Assembly: GCF_003586305.1 (NCBI RefSeq)
Contig: NZ_QXJI01000001.1
Span: forward strand, 806,001 to 870,000
Source: Cognatilysobacter tabacisoli
GTDB taxonomy: Bacteria > Pseudomonadota > Gammaproteobacteria > Xanthomonadales > Xanthomonadaceae
Direction of reading: 5' to 3'
Length of the DNA: 64,000 nucleotides
In this document: in pieces, positions 8,291-18,178 of the stretch
Layout: every line of letters starts with the position of its first letter
Numbering within the stretch: position 1 is the stretch's first letter
Program-made: the position numbers and the translations under genes
The notes under the pieces: generated by a model
Databases searched by the model: none
Told to the model about the DNA's origin: nothing
What the model saw: only the letters and a program-made list of their open reading frames with translations

Positions 8291-9198
8291 GCGTACTCCG
8301 CGGCGTCGCGCGCGCCGAACAGCCGCCGCAGCGGCAGGTCCAGCGCCTCGTCGAGCACGTAGGTCGCATGGCGGATGCCGGCCGCGTCCAGCCGCGCGTC
8401 GAGCGCGGCGCGCGCCTGCGCGAACCGCGCGAGGAAATCGCTCCGCATCGCTGCGCCGTCGCCGAGCAGTTCGTCGCCGGTCTCGGGGTCGCGGAAGCGG
8501 TGCCCGCCCGCGAACGGGAAGTCGCGTTCTTCCGCGGTGAGGATCTGGATCGCGACGACTTCGCGCCGCGCTGCGGCCAGCCGCGTCGCGACCTCGACGC
8601 CCCCGTCGTCGAACAGATCGCTCAGCAGCACGACGAGGTCGCCCGCGCCGATCCGCTCCCACAGCGGCCGCAGCGACGCGCTCGGCGGCCACGCGCCTTC
8701 GGCATCGAGTGCATGCAGTTCGAGCAGCAGGCGGTCGCGCTGACGCACCGACGACGCGGGCGCGACCAGCCGCACACCGTCGCCGCGCAGCACGATCAGG
8801 CCGAACCGGTCGCCCTGCCGCAGCGCGAGCTCGGCCACGCACGCGGCCAGGCCCTTGGCCGCGGACAGCCGCGACCAGCCGGGTCGTGCGGCGTCCTGCT
8901 GCGCCATCGACGCGGTGGCGTCGACGACCAGCCACACCGCCAGCGGGCTTTCGCGTTCTGCCTCGCGGACGAAGAACCGGTCCGAGCGCGCGTACAGCTT
9001 CCAGTCGACCTGGCGCAGCTCGTCGCCCGGCTCGTACGCGCGGTACTGGGCGAACTCGAGCCCGGCGCCGCGGCTGCGGCTGTGGTGCAGGCCGATGCCC
9101 TGCAGCCCGACCGCGCGTCGCGAGGTCAGGCGCAGGTCCTTCAGCCGCGCGCGCACCGCGGGCGGAATGAAGTCGGCGATGGTCGAGCCGTTACCCAC
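8287..9198 (-). CDS. DUF58 domain protein (MoxR-associated, von Willebrand A-like)
   Basis: 303 residues. The DUF58 hallmark is clear: YRAYEPGDELRQVDWKLYAR near residue 52, then WLVVDATASM, which keeps a D-x-T-x-S MIDAS-type metal site. In other bacteria DUF58 proteins are encoded directly after MoxR ATPases and are thought to be their partners or substrates. It starts with GTG 13 bp after the MoxR stop; no good Shine-Dalgarno sequence is visible, which suggests coupling. No membrane helix is seen, so it is probably cytoplasmic. Confidence 0.85.
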   Translation of the reverse strand: MGNGSTIADFIPPAVRARLKDLRLTSRRAVGLQGIGLHHSRSRGAGLEFAQYRAYEPGDELRQVDWKLYARSDRFFVREAERESPLAVWLVVDATASMAQQDAARPGWSRLSAAKGLAACVAELALRQGDRFGLIVLRGDGVRLVAPASSVRQRDRLLLELHALDAEGAWPPSASLRPLWERIGAGDLVVLLSDLFDDGGVEVATRLAAARREVVAIQILTAEERDFPFAGGHRFRDPETGDELLGDGAAMRSDFLARFAQARAALDARLDAAGIRHATYVLDEALDLPLRRLFGARDAAEYA

Positions 9199-9211
9199 GC
9201 GTTGGCACGGC

Positions 9212-10207
<996 letters not shown>

Positions 10208-10229
10208 GGCAGGTCCTGTGGAAAGTCGA

Positions 10230-10934
10230 TCAGCTGTTCAATGCGTACATGACGATGTTGACCGCGAACTTGGTGTTGTCCTCGGCCAGGAAGCGCTTGT
10301 TGCGCCAGTCGTAGTCCCACTCGCAGCCGTAGTCCTTGTTGCTGTAGAGCAGGCCGAGCCGGCCGTCGATCGTGATGCCCTGCAGGTAGTCGTGGACCAG
10401 GTCGTCGCCCCAGCCGTTGAGCTCGAAGCTCGTGGCCGGCGGGCCGTCCTTGAACACGAAGAAGCTGCGGTACAGCGGATGGTTGTTCGGCAGCTTGCGC
10501 AGCGCCTTCGCACCGAAGATCGAGGCCATCTGCGCCTCGAACGACTTGGCGAACAACCCGTCGATGTCGTGGTTGCAGTCGTCGACGAACACGAAGCCGC
10601 CGTTGCGCACGTAGCGCTCGAAGTTGCGCCGCTCGTCCGGGTTGAACTCGACCAGCTTGTGCCCGGCCAGGTAGCAGAACGGCGCCAGCAGCATCTTCGG
10701 ATCGGCCAGCGCCAGCACGTGCTCCTTCGGGTCCACGCGCAGGTTGGTGTAGTCGATCAGCGAGGTGATCAGGTTGGCCGGCATGCGCTGGTCGACGTCC
10801 CAGTCGCCAGAGTCGTACTTGAGCCGGGTCAGCCAGAAGTCGTACTCCGCGCCGGCCGCGCGCACCGCGGCGGCGGGCAGCAGCGCCCCCGCCGCGCCAG
10901 CCAGCATCAGGCGGAGGAACTGCGCGCGGTTCAT
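10230..10934 (-). CDS. Exported DUF4159 domain protein
   Basis: 234 residues. The N-terminus MNRAQFLRLMLAGAAGALLP then AAAVRAAG is a cleavable export signal. It resembles a Tat signal but has only one arginine in the key pair (NR instead of RR), so Tat use is uncertain. The mature part has DUF4159 features (YDFWLTRLKYDSGDWDVDQR, later RNGGFVFVDDCNHDIDGLFA and LEFNPDE-type segments), a fold related to amidotransferases. The ATG overlaps the tldD-like B stop (ATGA, 10931-10934). The 22-bp gap to moxR keeps it in the operon. Its biochemical role is unknown. Confidence 0.85.
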   Translation of the reverse strand: MNRAQFLRLMLAGAAGALLPAAAVRAAGAEYDFWLTRLKYDSGDWDVDQRMPANLITSLIDYTNLRVDPKEHVLALADPKMLLAPFCYLAGHKLVEFNPDERRNFERYVRNGGFVFVDDCNHDIDGLFAKSFEAQMASIFGAKALRKLPNNHPLYRSFFVFKDGPPATSFELNGWGDDLVHDYLQGITIDGRLGLLYSNKDYGCEWDYDWRNKRFLAEDNTKFAVNIVMYALNS

Positions 10935-12568
10935 ATCGAGCGCGCGGTGTTGATGATGTTGATCCCGTTGAACCGCGTCGTGCTCGAACCGTGCGACACC
11001 GCCGACACCTGGCTCGGCTGGCCCTTGCCGTCGAAGAACGAGCCGCCGAGGCGGAAGTCGCGCTCGTCGCAGATCGCCACGCAGGCGCTCCAGAACTCCG
11101 GCGTGCGGATCTGGTACGCGGCGTCCTCGACCAGCCCGGTTACCTGGCCGTTCTTGATCTCGTAGAACAGCTGCCCGCCAAACTGCGCGTTGTAGCGCTG
11201 CTGGTCGATCGAGTACGAGCCGCGGCCGTGCACGTACAGGCCGTTCTCGACGTCCTTGACCATGTCGGCGACGCTGAGCCTGGCCTTGCCCGGCAGCAGC
11301 GAGACGTTGGCCATGCGCTGGAACTGCACGCTCGACCACGAGTCGGCGTAACTGCAGCCGTGCGATTCTGCGTGGCCGAGGATGTGCGCCTCGTCGCGGG
11401 TGGCCTGGTAGTCGACGAGGATGCCGTCGCGCACCAGGTCCCACTGCCGCGTCTTGACGCCCTCGTCGTCGTAGCCGACCGCGGCGAGGCTGCCGGGCCG
11501 CGTCTTGTCGGCGACGAAATTGACGATGTCGCTGCCCCATCGGTAGCCCTGCTCGCGCTTGTCGAGCGTGGCGAAGCTGGTGCCGGCGTAGTTGGCTTCG
11601 TAGCCGAGCACCCGGTCGAGCTCGAGCGGGTGGCCGACGTTCTCGTGGATCGTCAGGAACAGGTTCGACGGGTCGACGACCAGGTCGTACTTGCCCGGCT
11701 TCACCGACGGCGCCTTGAGCTTGGCGCGCGCGTCGCGCGCGGCGGCGGCGGCTTCGGCCATCACGTCGTAGCTGCTGCCGTACGCGGTCACGCCGCCGGG
11801 CAGCGCGATGCGGCCGGCGGGGTCGGCGTCGAGGTACTCGTAGCCCATGCCCATCGGCGCCGACAGCCCGTTGCGGGTGCGGAACTTGCCGCTGGCCTTG
11901 TCGATCGCCGTGGCCGTGACCGGCAGCCAGATCCGGTGCACGTCCTGGTCGATGTAGCTGCCGTCGGTCGAGGCGAAGTACTTCTGCTCGTTGATCACGA
12001 ACAGGTTGGAGCTGAAGAAGTCCGCGCCGGCCTTCATGCCGGCCGCGTTGACCGCGAGCAGCAGGTCGACCTTGTCCTTCAGCGGCACGGCCATCGCGTT
12101 CTTGCGCACCGGCGTGGCCCAGCGGACCTCGCCGACACCGCGCACCGGCGCCAGCTGCACCGGCCTGGTCTGCGACTTCGCATTGGCGCGCGCGATGCCG
12201 GCGGCCAGCCGCGCGGCACCGGCCACGGCGTCGACCGTCTGGACGTTGGTGGCCGCGAAGCCCCACGCGCCGTCGACGAGCACGCGCACGCCGACGCCGG
12301 ACGACTCCGCGTTGACCACGTTCTCCACGCGCGTCTCGCGCGTGATCACCGACTGGCGCAGGTAGCGGCCGACGCGCACATCGCAATAGGACGCGCCCGC
12401 CTCGCGCGCGGCGGCGAGCGCGGCGTCGGCCAGCCGGCGACGCCGCGCGGTGTCGGCCGGCTCGAGCAGGGCCTCGGCGGCGATGCTGCGGCCCCACGGC
12501 GTCGCCGCGGGGAGCAGCAGGCCGGTCAGCCCGGCGGCGCCGAGCCCGAGGAACTCACGACGCTGCAC
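10931..12568 (-). CDS. TldD-like metalloprotease paralogue B with Tat signal peptide
   Basis: 545 residues, longer than cytoplasmic E. coli TldD (about 480). The N-terminus MQRREFLGLGAAGLTGLLLP is a Tat signal (RREFL, then a hydrophobic stretch and a cleavage region near IAAEA). The zinc-protease motif HENVGH (HExxxH) is at residues 308-313, followed by PLELDRVLGYEANYAGTSFA. A later segment ACVAIC could provide a Cys zinc ligand, as in TldD (inference). It starts at GTG 12568, 6 bp after the pmbA-like stop; a later start would lose the signal. It closely resembles paralogue A over its whole length, so the pair arose by duplication. Confidence 0.85.
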   Translation of the reverse strand: MQRREFLGLGAAGLTGLLLPAATPWGRSIAAEALLEPADTARRRRLADAALAAAREAGASYCDVRVGRYLRQSVITRETRVENVVNAESSGVGVRVLVDGAWGFAATNVQTVDAVAGAARLAAGIARANAKSQTRPVQLAPVRGVGEVRWATPVRKNAMAVPLKDKVDLLLAVNAAGMKAGADFFSSNLFVINEQKYFASTDGSYIDQDVHRIWLPVTATAIDKASGKFRTRNGLSAPMGMGYEYLDADPAGRIALPGGVTAYGSSYDVMAEAAAAARDARAKLKAPSVKPGKYDLVVDPSNLFLTIHENVGHPLELDRVLGYEANYAGTSFATLDKREQGYRWGSDIVNFVADKTRPGSLAAVGYDDEGVKTRQWDLVRDGILVDYQATRDEAHILGHAESHGCSYADSWSSVQFQRMANVSLLPGKARLSVADMVKDVENGLYVHGRGSYSIDQQRYNAQFGGQLFYEIKNGQVTGLVEDAAYQIRTPEFWSACVAICDERDFRLGGSFFDGKGQPSQVSAVSHGSSTTRFNGINIINTARSI

Positions 12569-12574
12569 GGGCGG

Positions 12575-13909
12575 TCAGACCGCGTCGGACAGCGAGGTGA
12601 ACGTGAAGTCGCGCAGCTTCATCGGCGGGATCATCATCACGAACGACGACTCGTCGCCGGCCACGCGCACCGGGCGGCCGAGCTCTTCGATGTTGTTGAG
12701 CATGATCACCGGCGACTCGTTGAAGCGGAAGTTCTTCACCGGGTGCTTGATCTGGCCGTTCTCGATGTAGAACGTGCCGTCGCGGGTCAGGCCGGTCAGC
12801 AGCACGGTCTGCGGGTCGACCATGCGGATGTACCAGGTGCGCGTGACCAGGATGCCCTTCTGCGTGCCGGCCACCAGCTGCGCGGTCGACTTGTCGCCGC
12901 CGGCCATCAGCAGGTTGCCCGGCTGGCCGATCGCGCGCTTGCCCTGCTTCTTCGCCCAGAAGCGCGAGTACTGCAGCGCGGCCACCTTGCCCTTGTCGAC
13001 GATCATCATCTTTTCGCGCGGCAGGCCCTGGCCGTCCCACGGCATCACCGGTGCGCGCGGGTCCCACGGGTCGGCGCTGATGTTGACGCGCGGGTCGTAG
13101 ACCTGTTCGCCGAGCTTGTTGCCGCCGCCCTTCTTCGACAGGAAGCTGCGGCCCTCGTCGGCCTGGCGCGCGTCGAAGAAATTCATCATGAAGCTGATCA
13201 GGCCGGCGGCCGCGGCCGGCTCGAGGATCACCGTGTACTTGCCCGGCTCCAGCGCCTTGGCTTCGGCCGACTCGGTGGCCTTACGCATCGCGATGCGGAT
13301 GTCGCTGTCGGCCTTGAAATCGTCGGCGTCCTTGACGTTGCGGCCGACCCAGCCCGAGCCGCGGCCGTCCTCGGTGCGCACCGTGCAGGTGTAGTTGAAG
13401 TTGGTGGCGCGCTGGTAGCCGAAGTTGCCGTTGCTGTTGGCGAACGCGACGAAGCTCTGCCCGTCCTCGAGGAAGCCGGCCGCGATCAGCTTCTCGGCCT
13501 TGCACGGCCCGATCGAGTCGGCCGCCACCTGGGCGCGGTACTCCGGCGTGATCGCCGCGGTCGACGCGCTGAACGTCGGGCTCGGCGTGTACGACTGCTT
13601 CTCGATCGCCGGCATGAATTCCGGGTTCTCCGGCGCCAGCCGGGCGAGGGCCTCGGCGCGGCGCACGACGCGCTCGAGCGCGGCGTCGTCGAACTCGTTG
13701 ATCGTCGCGGTGCCGACGCGGTTGCCGAACGCGACCTCGACGGCCAGCTCGGTGTTGTCGACGATGCCGCTGGTCGAGATGTTGTTGAGGGCGAAGCGGA
13801 TGTTGCCGTCGACCGAGCCGGCCAGCTGTGCGGTGCACTGGTCGGCCTTCGACAGCTTGATGACCTTGTCGAGGATCGCCTTGGCCTGCTCTTCGGTAAA
13901 GATGCTCAT
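12575..13909 (-). CDS. PmbA/TldE-like protein without signal peptide
   Basis: 444 residues, the normal TldE/PmbA length. It starts MSIFTEEQAKAILDKVIKLS with no signal sequence and has no HExxxH motif, as expected for the non-catalytic TldE subunit. The C-terminal part has the PmbA-type segments FYIENGQIKHPVKNFRFNES and GLTRDGTFYIE. In E. coli, TldE and TldD form a heterodimer in which only TldD binds zinc. Here it lies between two Tat-exported TldD paralogues. It may ride out with a folded TldD partner, or serve as a cytoplasmic subunit (inference). TAGGAG lies about 9 nt before the ATG. Confidence 0.85.
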   Translation of the reverse strand: MSIFTEEQAKAILDKVIKLSKADQCTAQLAGSVDGNIRFALNNISTSGIVDNTELAVEVAFGNRVGTATINEFDDAALERVVRRAEALARLAPENPEFMPAIEKQSYTPSPTFSASTAAITPEYRAQVAADSIGPCKAEKLIAAGFLEDGQSFVAFANSNGNFGYQRATNFNYTCTVRTEDGRGSGWVGRNVKDADDFKADSDIRIAMRKATESAEAKALEPGKYTVILEPAAAAGLISFMMNFFDARQADEGRSFLSKKGGGNKLGEQVYDPRVNISADPWDPRAPVMPWDGQGLPREKMMIVDKGKVAALQYSRFWAKKQGKRAIGQPGNLLMAGGDKSTAQLVAGTQKGILVTRTWYIRMVDPQTVLLTGLTRDGTFYIENGQIKHPVKNFRFNESPVIMLNNIEELGRPVRVAGDESSFVMMIPPMKLRDFTFTSLSDAV

Positions 13910-13931
13910 CGTTCAAATCTCCTAGCGCAGG

Positions 13932-15560
13932 TCAGCCGAGGTTGCGTGCGGTGTTGATGACGTTCATGCCGTTGAAGCGCGCCGTGCTCGACCCGTGCGA
14001 GACGGCCGACACCTGGCCCGGCTGGCCCTTGCCGTCGAAGAACGACCCGCCGAGGCGGTAGTCACTGTCGTCGCAGATCGCCACGCACGCGTTCCAGAAC
14101 TCCGGCGTGCGGATCTGGTAGGCGACGTCCTCGACCTGGCGGGTGATCTGGCCGTTCTTGATCTCGTAGAACAGCTGGCCGCCGAACTGCGCGTTGTAGC
14201 GCTGCTGGTCGATCGAGAACGAGCCGTCGCCGATGATGTAGATGCCGTTCTCGACGTCCTTGATCATGTCGGCGACGCTGAGCTTCTGCTTGCCCGGCGC
14301 CAGCGACACGTTGGCCATGCGCTGGAACTGCACGCTCGACCACGAATCGGCGTAGCAGCAGCCGTCGGACTCGGTCTTGCCGAGGATGTGGGCCTGGTCG
14401 CGGATGGTCTGGTAGTCGACGAGCTTGCCGTCGCTGACCAGGTTCCAGCGCTTGGTCTTGACGCCCTCGTCGTCGTAGCCGACCGCGCCGAGGCTTCCCC
14501 GCTGCGTCTTGTCGGCGAACAGGTTGACGATGCTGCTGCCGTACTGGAAGCGCGACTCGCGCTTGTCCAACGTGGCGAAGCTGGTGCCGGCGTAGTTGGC
14601 TTCGTAGCCGAGCACGCGGTCGAGCTCGAGCGGGTGGCCGACGTTCTCGTGGATCGTCAGCCAGGTGTGCGACGGGTCGAGCACCAGGTCATACTTGCCC
14701 GGCTTGACCGACGGCGCGGTCAGCTTGGCCTTGGCCTGCTGCGCCGCGGCGATGGCGTCCTCGGTCATGTCGTACGACAGGCCGTAGTTCACCACCCCGT
14801 TGGGCGAGACGAACTTCTGCGACTTGTCGCCGTCGAGGTACTCGAAGCCCATGCCGACCGGCGACGACAGGCCCTCGCGGGTGCGGAACTTGCCGCTGGC
14901 CTTGTCGATCGCGGTGACGGTCAGCGGCGCCCACAGGCGGTGCACGTCCTGGTCGATGTAGCTGCCGTCGGTGGACGCGAAGTACTTCTGCTCGTTGACG
15001 ACGAACAGCATCGAATTGACGAAGCTGCCGCCGGCATTGATCGCCGCGGCGTTGACGCCGAGGAGCAGGTCGACCTTGTCCTTCAGCGGCACTTCCATCG
15101 CGTTCTCCTTGATCGGCGTCTTCCACGACACCTCGCCGAAGCCCGGCGCCTTGGCCAGCTGCACCGGCGACGTCTGCATCTTCGCGTTGGCCTTGGCGAT
15201 CGCCGCCGCCTGCTGCGCGGCGCGGACCACGCCCTGGGTGCCGAGCTCGTTGGTGGCGGCGAAGCCCCACGCACCGTTGACCAGCACGCGGATGCCCACG
15301 CCGGTCGACTCGGTGTTGACGACGTTCTGGACCTTGTCCTCGCGCGTGATCACGAACTGGCGCAGGTAGCGGCCGATGCGTACGTCGCAGTACGACGCGC
15401 CGGCGGCGGTGGCCGCGGCCAGCGCGGCATCCGCGAGGGCCTTCTTCTTGGCCACGTCGATCGGCACGAGCAGCGCCTCGGCGGCGATGGCGCGGCCAAA
15501 GGGCATCAGCAGCCCCGCGACCCCGATGCCCGACATGGTCAGGAAAGAACGTCTATCCAT
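13932..15560 (-). CDS. TldD-like metalloprotease paralogue A with Tat signal peptide, first gene of the operon
   Basis: 542 residues. MDRRSFLTMSGIGVAGLLMP is a strong Tat signal (twin arginine RRSFL, then a modest hydrophobic core and a cleavage region near AIAAEA). HENVGH (HExxxH) lies at residues 304-309 within DPSHTWLTIHENVGHPLELD. ACVAIC near the C-terminus may complete the zinc site. It resembles paralogue B throughout, including SVQFQRMANVSLAPGKQKLS and GGSFFDGKGQPGQVSAVSHG. The ATG at 15560 is chosen because it opens the Tat signal; a GGGGGT run lies upstream. It is the first gene of a nine-gene minus-strand operon that reaches the dif-like site. Confidence 0.87.
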   Translation of the reverse strand: MDRRSFLTMSGIGVAGLLMPFGRAIAAEALLVPIDVAKKKALADAALAAATAAGASYCDVRIGRYLRQFVITREDKVQNVVNTESTGVGIRVLVNGAWGFAATNELGTQGVVRAAQQAAAIAKANAKMQTSPVQLAKAPGFGEVSWKTPIKENAMEVPLKDKVDLLLGVNAAAINAGGSFVNSMLFVVNEQKYFASTDGSYIDQDVHRLWAPLTVTAIDKASGKFRTREGLSSPVGMGFEYLDGDKSQKFVSPNGVVNYGLSYDMTEDAIAAAQQAKAKLTAPSVKPGKYDLVLDPSHTWLTIHENVGHPLELDRVLGYEANYAGTSFATLDKRESRFQYGSSIVNLFADKTQRGSLGAVGYDDEGVKTKRWNLVSDGKLVDYQTIRDQAHILGKTESDGCCYADSWSSVQFQRMANVSLAPGKQKLSVADMIKDVENGIYIIGDGSFSIDQQRYNAQFGGQLFYEIKNGQITRQVEDVAYQIRTPEFWNACVAICDDSDYRLGGSFFDGKGQPGQVSAVSHGSSTARFNGMNVINTARNLG

Positions 15561-15947
15561 TGTGTTACCCCCGGGTGGGCCCGCGTGGCATCGCATCGAT
15601 GCGCCGGGCGGAAAGAAGGCGAAGCCCCCCGACTGTGCGTAGCGCGATCGACGCGCGTCAAGTGACGTTCGGGCTAGACGCCGCCCGTCGATGGGGCGAA
15701 ACCGCGACGGCATCACGCGCCGCCCCGCCCCGCTTCACCACCGCGCTGCGGCGGGCCCGGCGTCGACGTCACCGCGCATGCCCACGCCCGTATCGCGCGC
15801 GCGCCGCGCTGGCGAATGGAAACGAAAGGCGGCGTCTATCGATATGCCCGGCGACGACCGTTGAGCGCGTTGCGGGCGCCCGCCGGCACCCGCACGCCCG
15901 CGCCGTCCGCGGACGCGGTGCACACGCATGGGTCGTCGTCGCGCCGG
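15561..15947. other. 387-bp intergenic region before the TldD-MoxR operon
   Basis: No credible gene is seen; the open frames here have skewed, arginine-rich translations. It separates the outer-membrane efflux gene stop (15948) from the first tldD-like start (15560) and must hold the promoter of the nine-gene operon. A TTGACG hexamer is present on the minus strand at 15656-15661, but no convincing -10 lies at normal spacing, so no promoter is called. Confidence 0.6.
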
Positions 15948-17411
15948 TCAGCGATCGGCGATCTTGACCCGGTTCGGCGTCCGGTCCGGCCAGCCGCCGG
16001 CCGTAGCGCGGTACACCCCGACCGCCGCAACGACGCTGCGCGTGCGCGCGTCGGCGAACGCGTCCTCGGCCTGCAGGCGCGTGCGTTCGGCGTCGAGGAC
16101 CTCGAGCAGGTCGGCCGCGCCGGCGTCGAAGCGCAGCCGCGCGAGCCGGGCCGCGTTTGCGCTGTCGGCGGCCGCACGCTCCAGGTGGCCGTCCTCGGTG
16201 CGCGCCCGGGCATAGCGGATCAGTGCGTTCTCGGTTTCCTCCAGCGCGACCAGCACCGCCTGCTGATAGCGGGCGAGCTCGCCCTCGGCATCGGCATCGG
16301 CCGCCGCGATGCGCGCGCGGACCCGGCCGACGTCGAGGAACGACCAGTCGACGCCGAGTGCGACGAAGCCAGTCTCGCTGTCGCGCTCGAACAGTGAGCC
16401 GGCGTCGATCGCCTGCGAGCCGACGAGGCCGGACAGGGTGAACTTCGGGAACAGGTCGGCCGTGGCGACCCCAATTCGCGCGGTCGCCGCCTGCAGCCGG
16501 TGCTCGGCGGCGGCGACGTCGGGGCGACGGCGCAGCACGGTGCCCGGGGCATCGGCATCGAGCCGGTCGGGCAGCGTCGGCAGCGGCCGCGGCGCGTCCA
16601 GTTGGGCGATCAGCGCCGCAGGCGGGCGTCCGCTGAGCACGGCCAGCCGGTGCATGGCCACGGCGACCGACGACTCCAGCGCCGGCACGCGCGCGAGCGT
16701 GGCCTCGAGTTGGGCGCGGGCCCGCGAGGTGTCGAACTCGGTGCCGCGGCCGGCGTCGAACAGGGCCTGGACCAGGCGCAGCGTCTCGCGCTGGTTGTCG
16801 GCGTTGCCGCGCGCGACGCGCAGCCGCTCCTGCTGGCCGCGCAGGTCGGCGTACGTGCGGACGACCTCGCTGACGACCGCGATCTGCATCGCGTCGAGGT
16901 CCGATGCGCTGGCCCACGCCTCCGCGCGCCGCGCCTCGACGCCGCGGCGCACGCGCCCGAACAGGTCGAGCTCCCAGCTCAGCGCGGCGCCGGCCTCGTA
17001 GCGCTCGTACTCGCGGTCGTCGCGTGCGAGCCCGGGCGCCTGGTCGGCACTGGATCGTCCGTCCACGCCGCTGGCCTGCGCGGTGACCGTCGGAAAGCGA
17101 TCCAGGCGAGCACCGCGCAGCAGCGCATTGGCGCTGTCGTAGCGCGACAGCGCGATGCGCAGGTCGTGGTTGGCGCGCAGCGATTCGTCGACCAGCGCGG
17201 TCAGCACCGGATCGTCGAAGCCGAGCCAGAACTCCGCGTCGGCGCTGACCCGCGCCACCCCGCCCTGCTCGACCGCCGCGGGCGCATCGCCGGCCTGCTG
17301 GCGCGCGAACTCCGCCGGCACCGGCAGGTCCGGACGCACGTAGTCAGGGCCGACGGTGCAGGCGGCCAGCAGCGCGGCCGCCAGCGCGAGCGTGAACGAT
17401 CGGATCACCAT
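15948..17411 (-). CDS. Outer-membrane efflux lipoprotein (NodT/OprM family)
   Basis: 487 residues. The lipoprotein signal MVIRSFTLALAAALLAAC ends in a lipobox (LAAC) and is followed by TVGPDYVRP, the usual start of NodT-type channels. Two outer-membrane efflux domains follow, with ALSWELDLFGRVRRGVEARR near residue 145 and VLRRRPDVAAAEHRLQAATA near 310, both diagnostic. It forms the trimeric outer-membrane tunnel for the RND pump encoded upstream. The ATG overlaps the preceding SDR stop by 7 nt, so it is the last gene of the efflux operon. Confidence 0.9.
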   Translation of the reverse strand: MVIRSFTLALAAALLAACTVGPDYVRPDLPVPAEFARQQAGDAPAAVEQGGVARVSADAEFWLGFDDPVLTALVDESLRANHDLRIALSRYDSANALLRGARLDRFPTVTAQASGVDGRSSADQAPGLARDDREYERYEAGAALSWELDLFGRVRRGVEARRAEAWASASDLDAMQIAVVSEVVRTYADLRGQQERLRVARGNADNQRETLRLVQALFDAGRGTEFDTSRARAQLEATLARVPALESSVAVAMHRLAVLSGRPPAALIAQLDAPRPLPTLPDRLDADAPGTVLRRRPDVAAAEHRLQAATARIGVATADLFPKFTLSGLVGSQAIDAGSLFERDSETGFVALGVDWSFLDVGRVRARIAAADADAEGELARYQQAVLVALEETENALIRYARARTEDGHLERAAADSANAARLARLRFDAGAADLLEVLDAERTRLQAEDAFADARTRSVVAAVGVYRATAGGWPDRTPNRVKIADR

Positions 17412-18145
17412 GGCAGCGCGTCCTCGAAGTAGAAGAAGCCGCCGTTCGGGCCGTCCGCGCCGACCTGGGCCAGCCGCACGCTGGTGCGGGCGCCATCGGC
17501 GATCTCGAGTTCGCCTTCGCCGGCGTTCATGTCCGTCTTGACGTAGCCCGGGTGCACGGCGTTGACCTTGATGTTCGTGTCGCGCAGCTCGTGCGCCAGC
17601 TGCACGGTCCACGCGTTCACTGCGGTTTTGGACACGTTGTAGGCCGGCACCTTGAAGTCGTAGATCGGCGACGCCGGGTCTGCGTGCAGCGCGATCGAGC
17701 CGAGGATGCTCGACACGTTGACGATCCGCCCCGCCGCGGACTTGTGCAGCAGCGGCAGGAACGCGGTGGTGACGGCGACGACGGCGAACAGGTTGGTCTC
17801 GAAGGTGTCGCGCCACGCCGCCAGCGACTGCTCCGAGGGCTTGCGGCCCATCTCGTCGCGCAGGATGCCGGCGTTGTTGACGAGGATGTCGAGGCGGCCG
17901 TGCCGCTCGGCGACGTCCTTGGCCGTCGCGGCGATGCTCGCCTCGTCGGTGACGTCGAGCGCGATCGCCTCGACCGGCAGCCCTTCGCCCTGCAGCGCCT
18001 GCGCGGCGGCGGCGGCCTTGGCGTGGTCGCGGCCGGCCAGCAGCACGTGGACGCCGGAGGCGGCGAGCTGGCGGACGGTTTCGAGGCCGATGCCTCGGGT
18101 CGCGCCGGTGACAAGGGCGATCTTGGATGCGTTGTTCGTGGCCAT
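17405..18145 (-). CDS. Short-chain dehydrogenase embedded in the RND efflux operon
   Basis: 246 residues. Motifs: TGATRGIG (residues 14-21), VNNAG near 90, NVSSILGSIA for the catalytic Ser and YNVSKTAVN for Tyr-Lys. The overall pattern (LAGRDHAKAAAAAQALQGEG, NAVHPGYVKTDMNAGEGELE) is that of the carbonyl-reductase-like SDRs. The substrate is unknown. It lies 33 bp after the RND permease stop and overlaps the outer-membrane channel gene, so all are expressed together. It may reduce toxic aldehydes or quinones that the pump also handles (inference). Confidence 0.85.
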   Translation of the reverse strand: MATNNASKIALVTGATRGIGLETVRQLAASGVHVLLAGRDHAKAAAAAQALQGEGLPVEAIALDVTDEASIAATAKDVAERHGRLDILVNNAGILRDEMGRKPSEQSLAAWRDTFETNLFAVVAVTTAFLPLLHKSAAGRIVNVSSILGSIALHADPASPIYDFKVPAYNVSKTAVNAWTVQLAHELRDTNIKVNAVHPGYVKTDMNAGEGELEIADGARTSVRLAQVGADGPNGGFFYFEDALPW

Positions 18146-18178
18146 GGTGGGTCTCCGTGGGGTGCGGTCGGTGGGCGG

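Noticed and set aside
10991-13957. Plus-strand open frame of about 988 codons opposite the tldD/pmbA-like genes
   Set aside because: Shadow of strongly conserved minus-strand genes; no Shine-Dalgarno sequence, and composition is Val/Arg/His-rich.
15656-15661. Promoter of the TldD-MoxR operon
   Set aside because: TTGACG is present, but no -10 hexamer lies 16-18 bp downstream.
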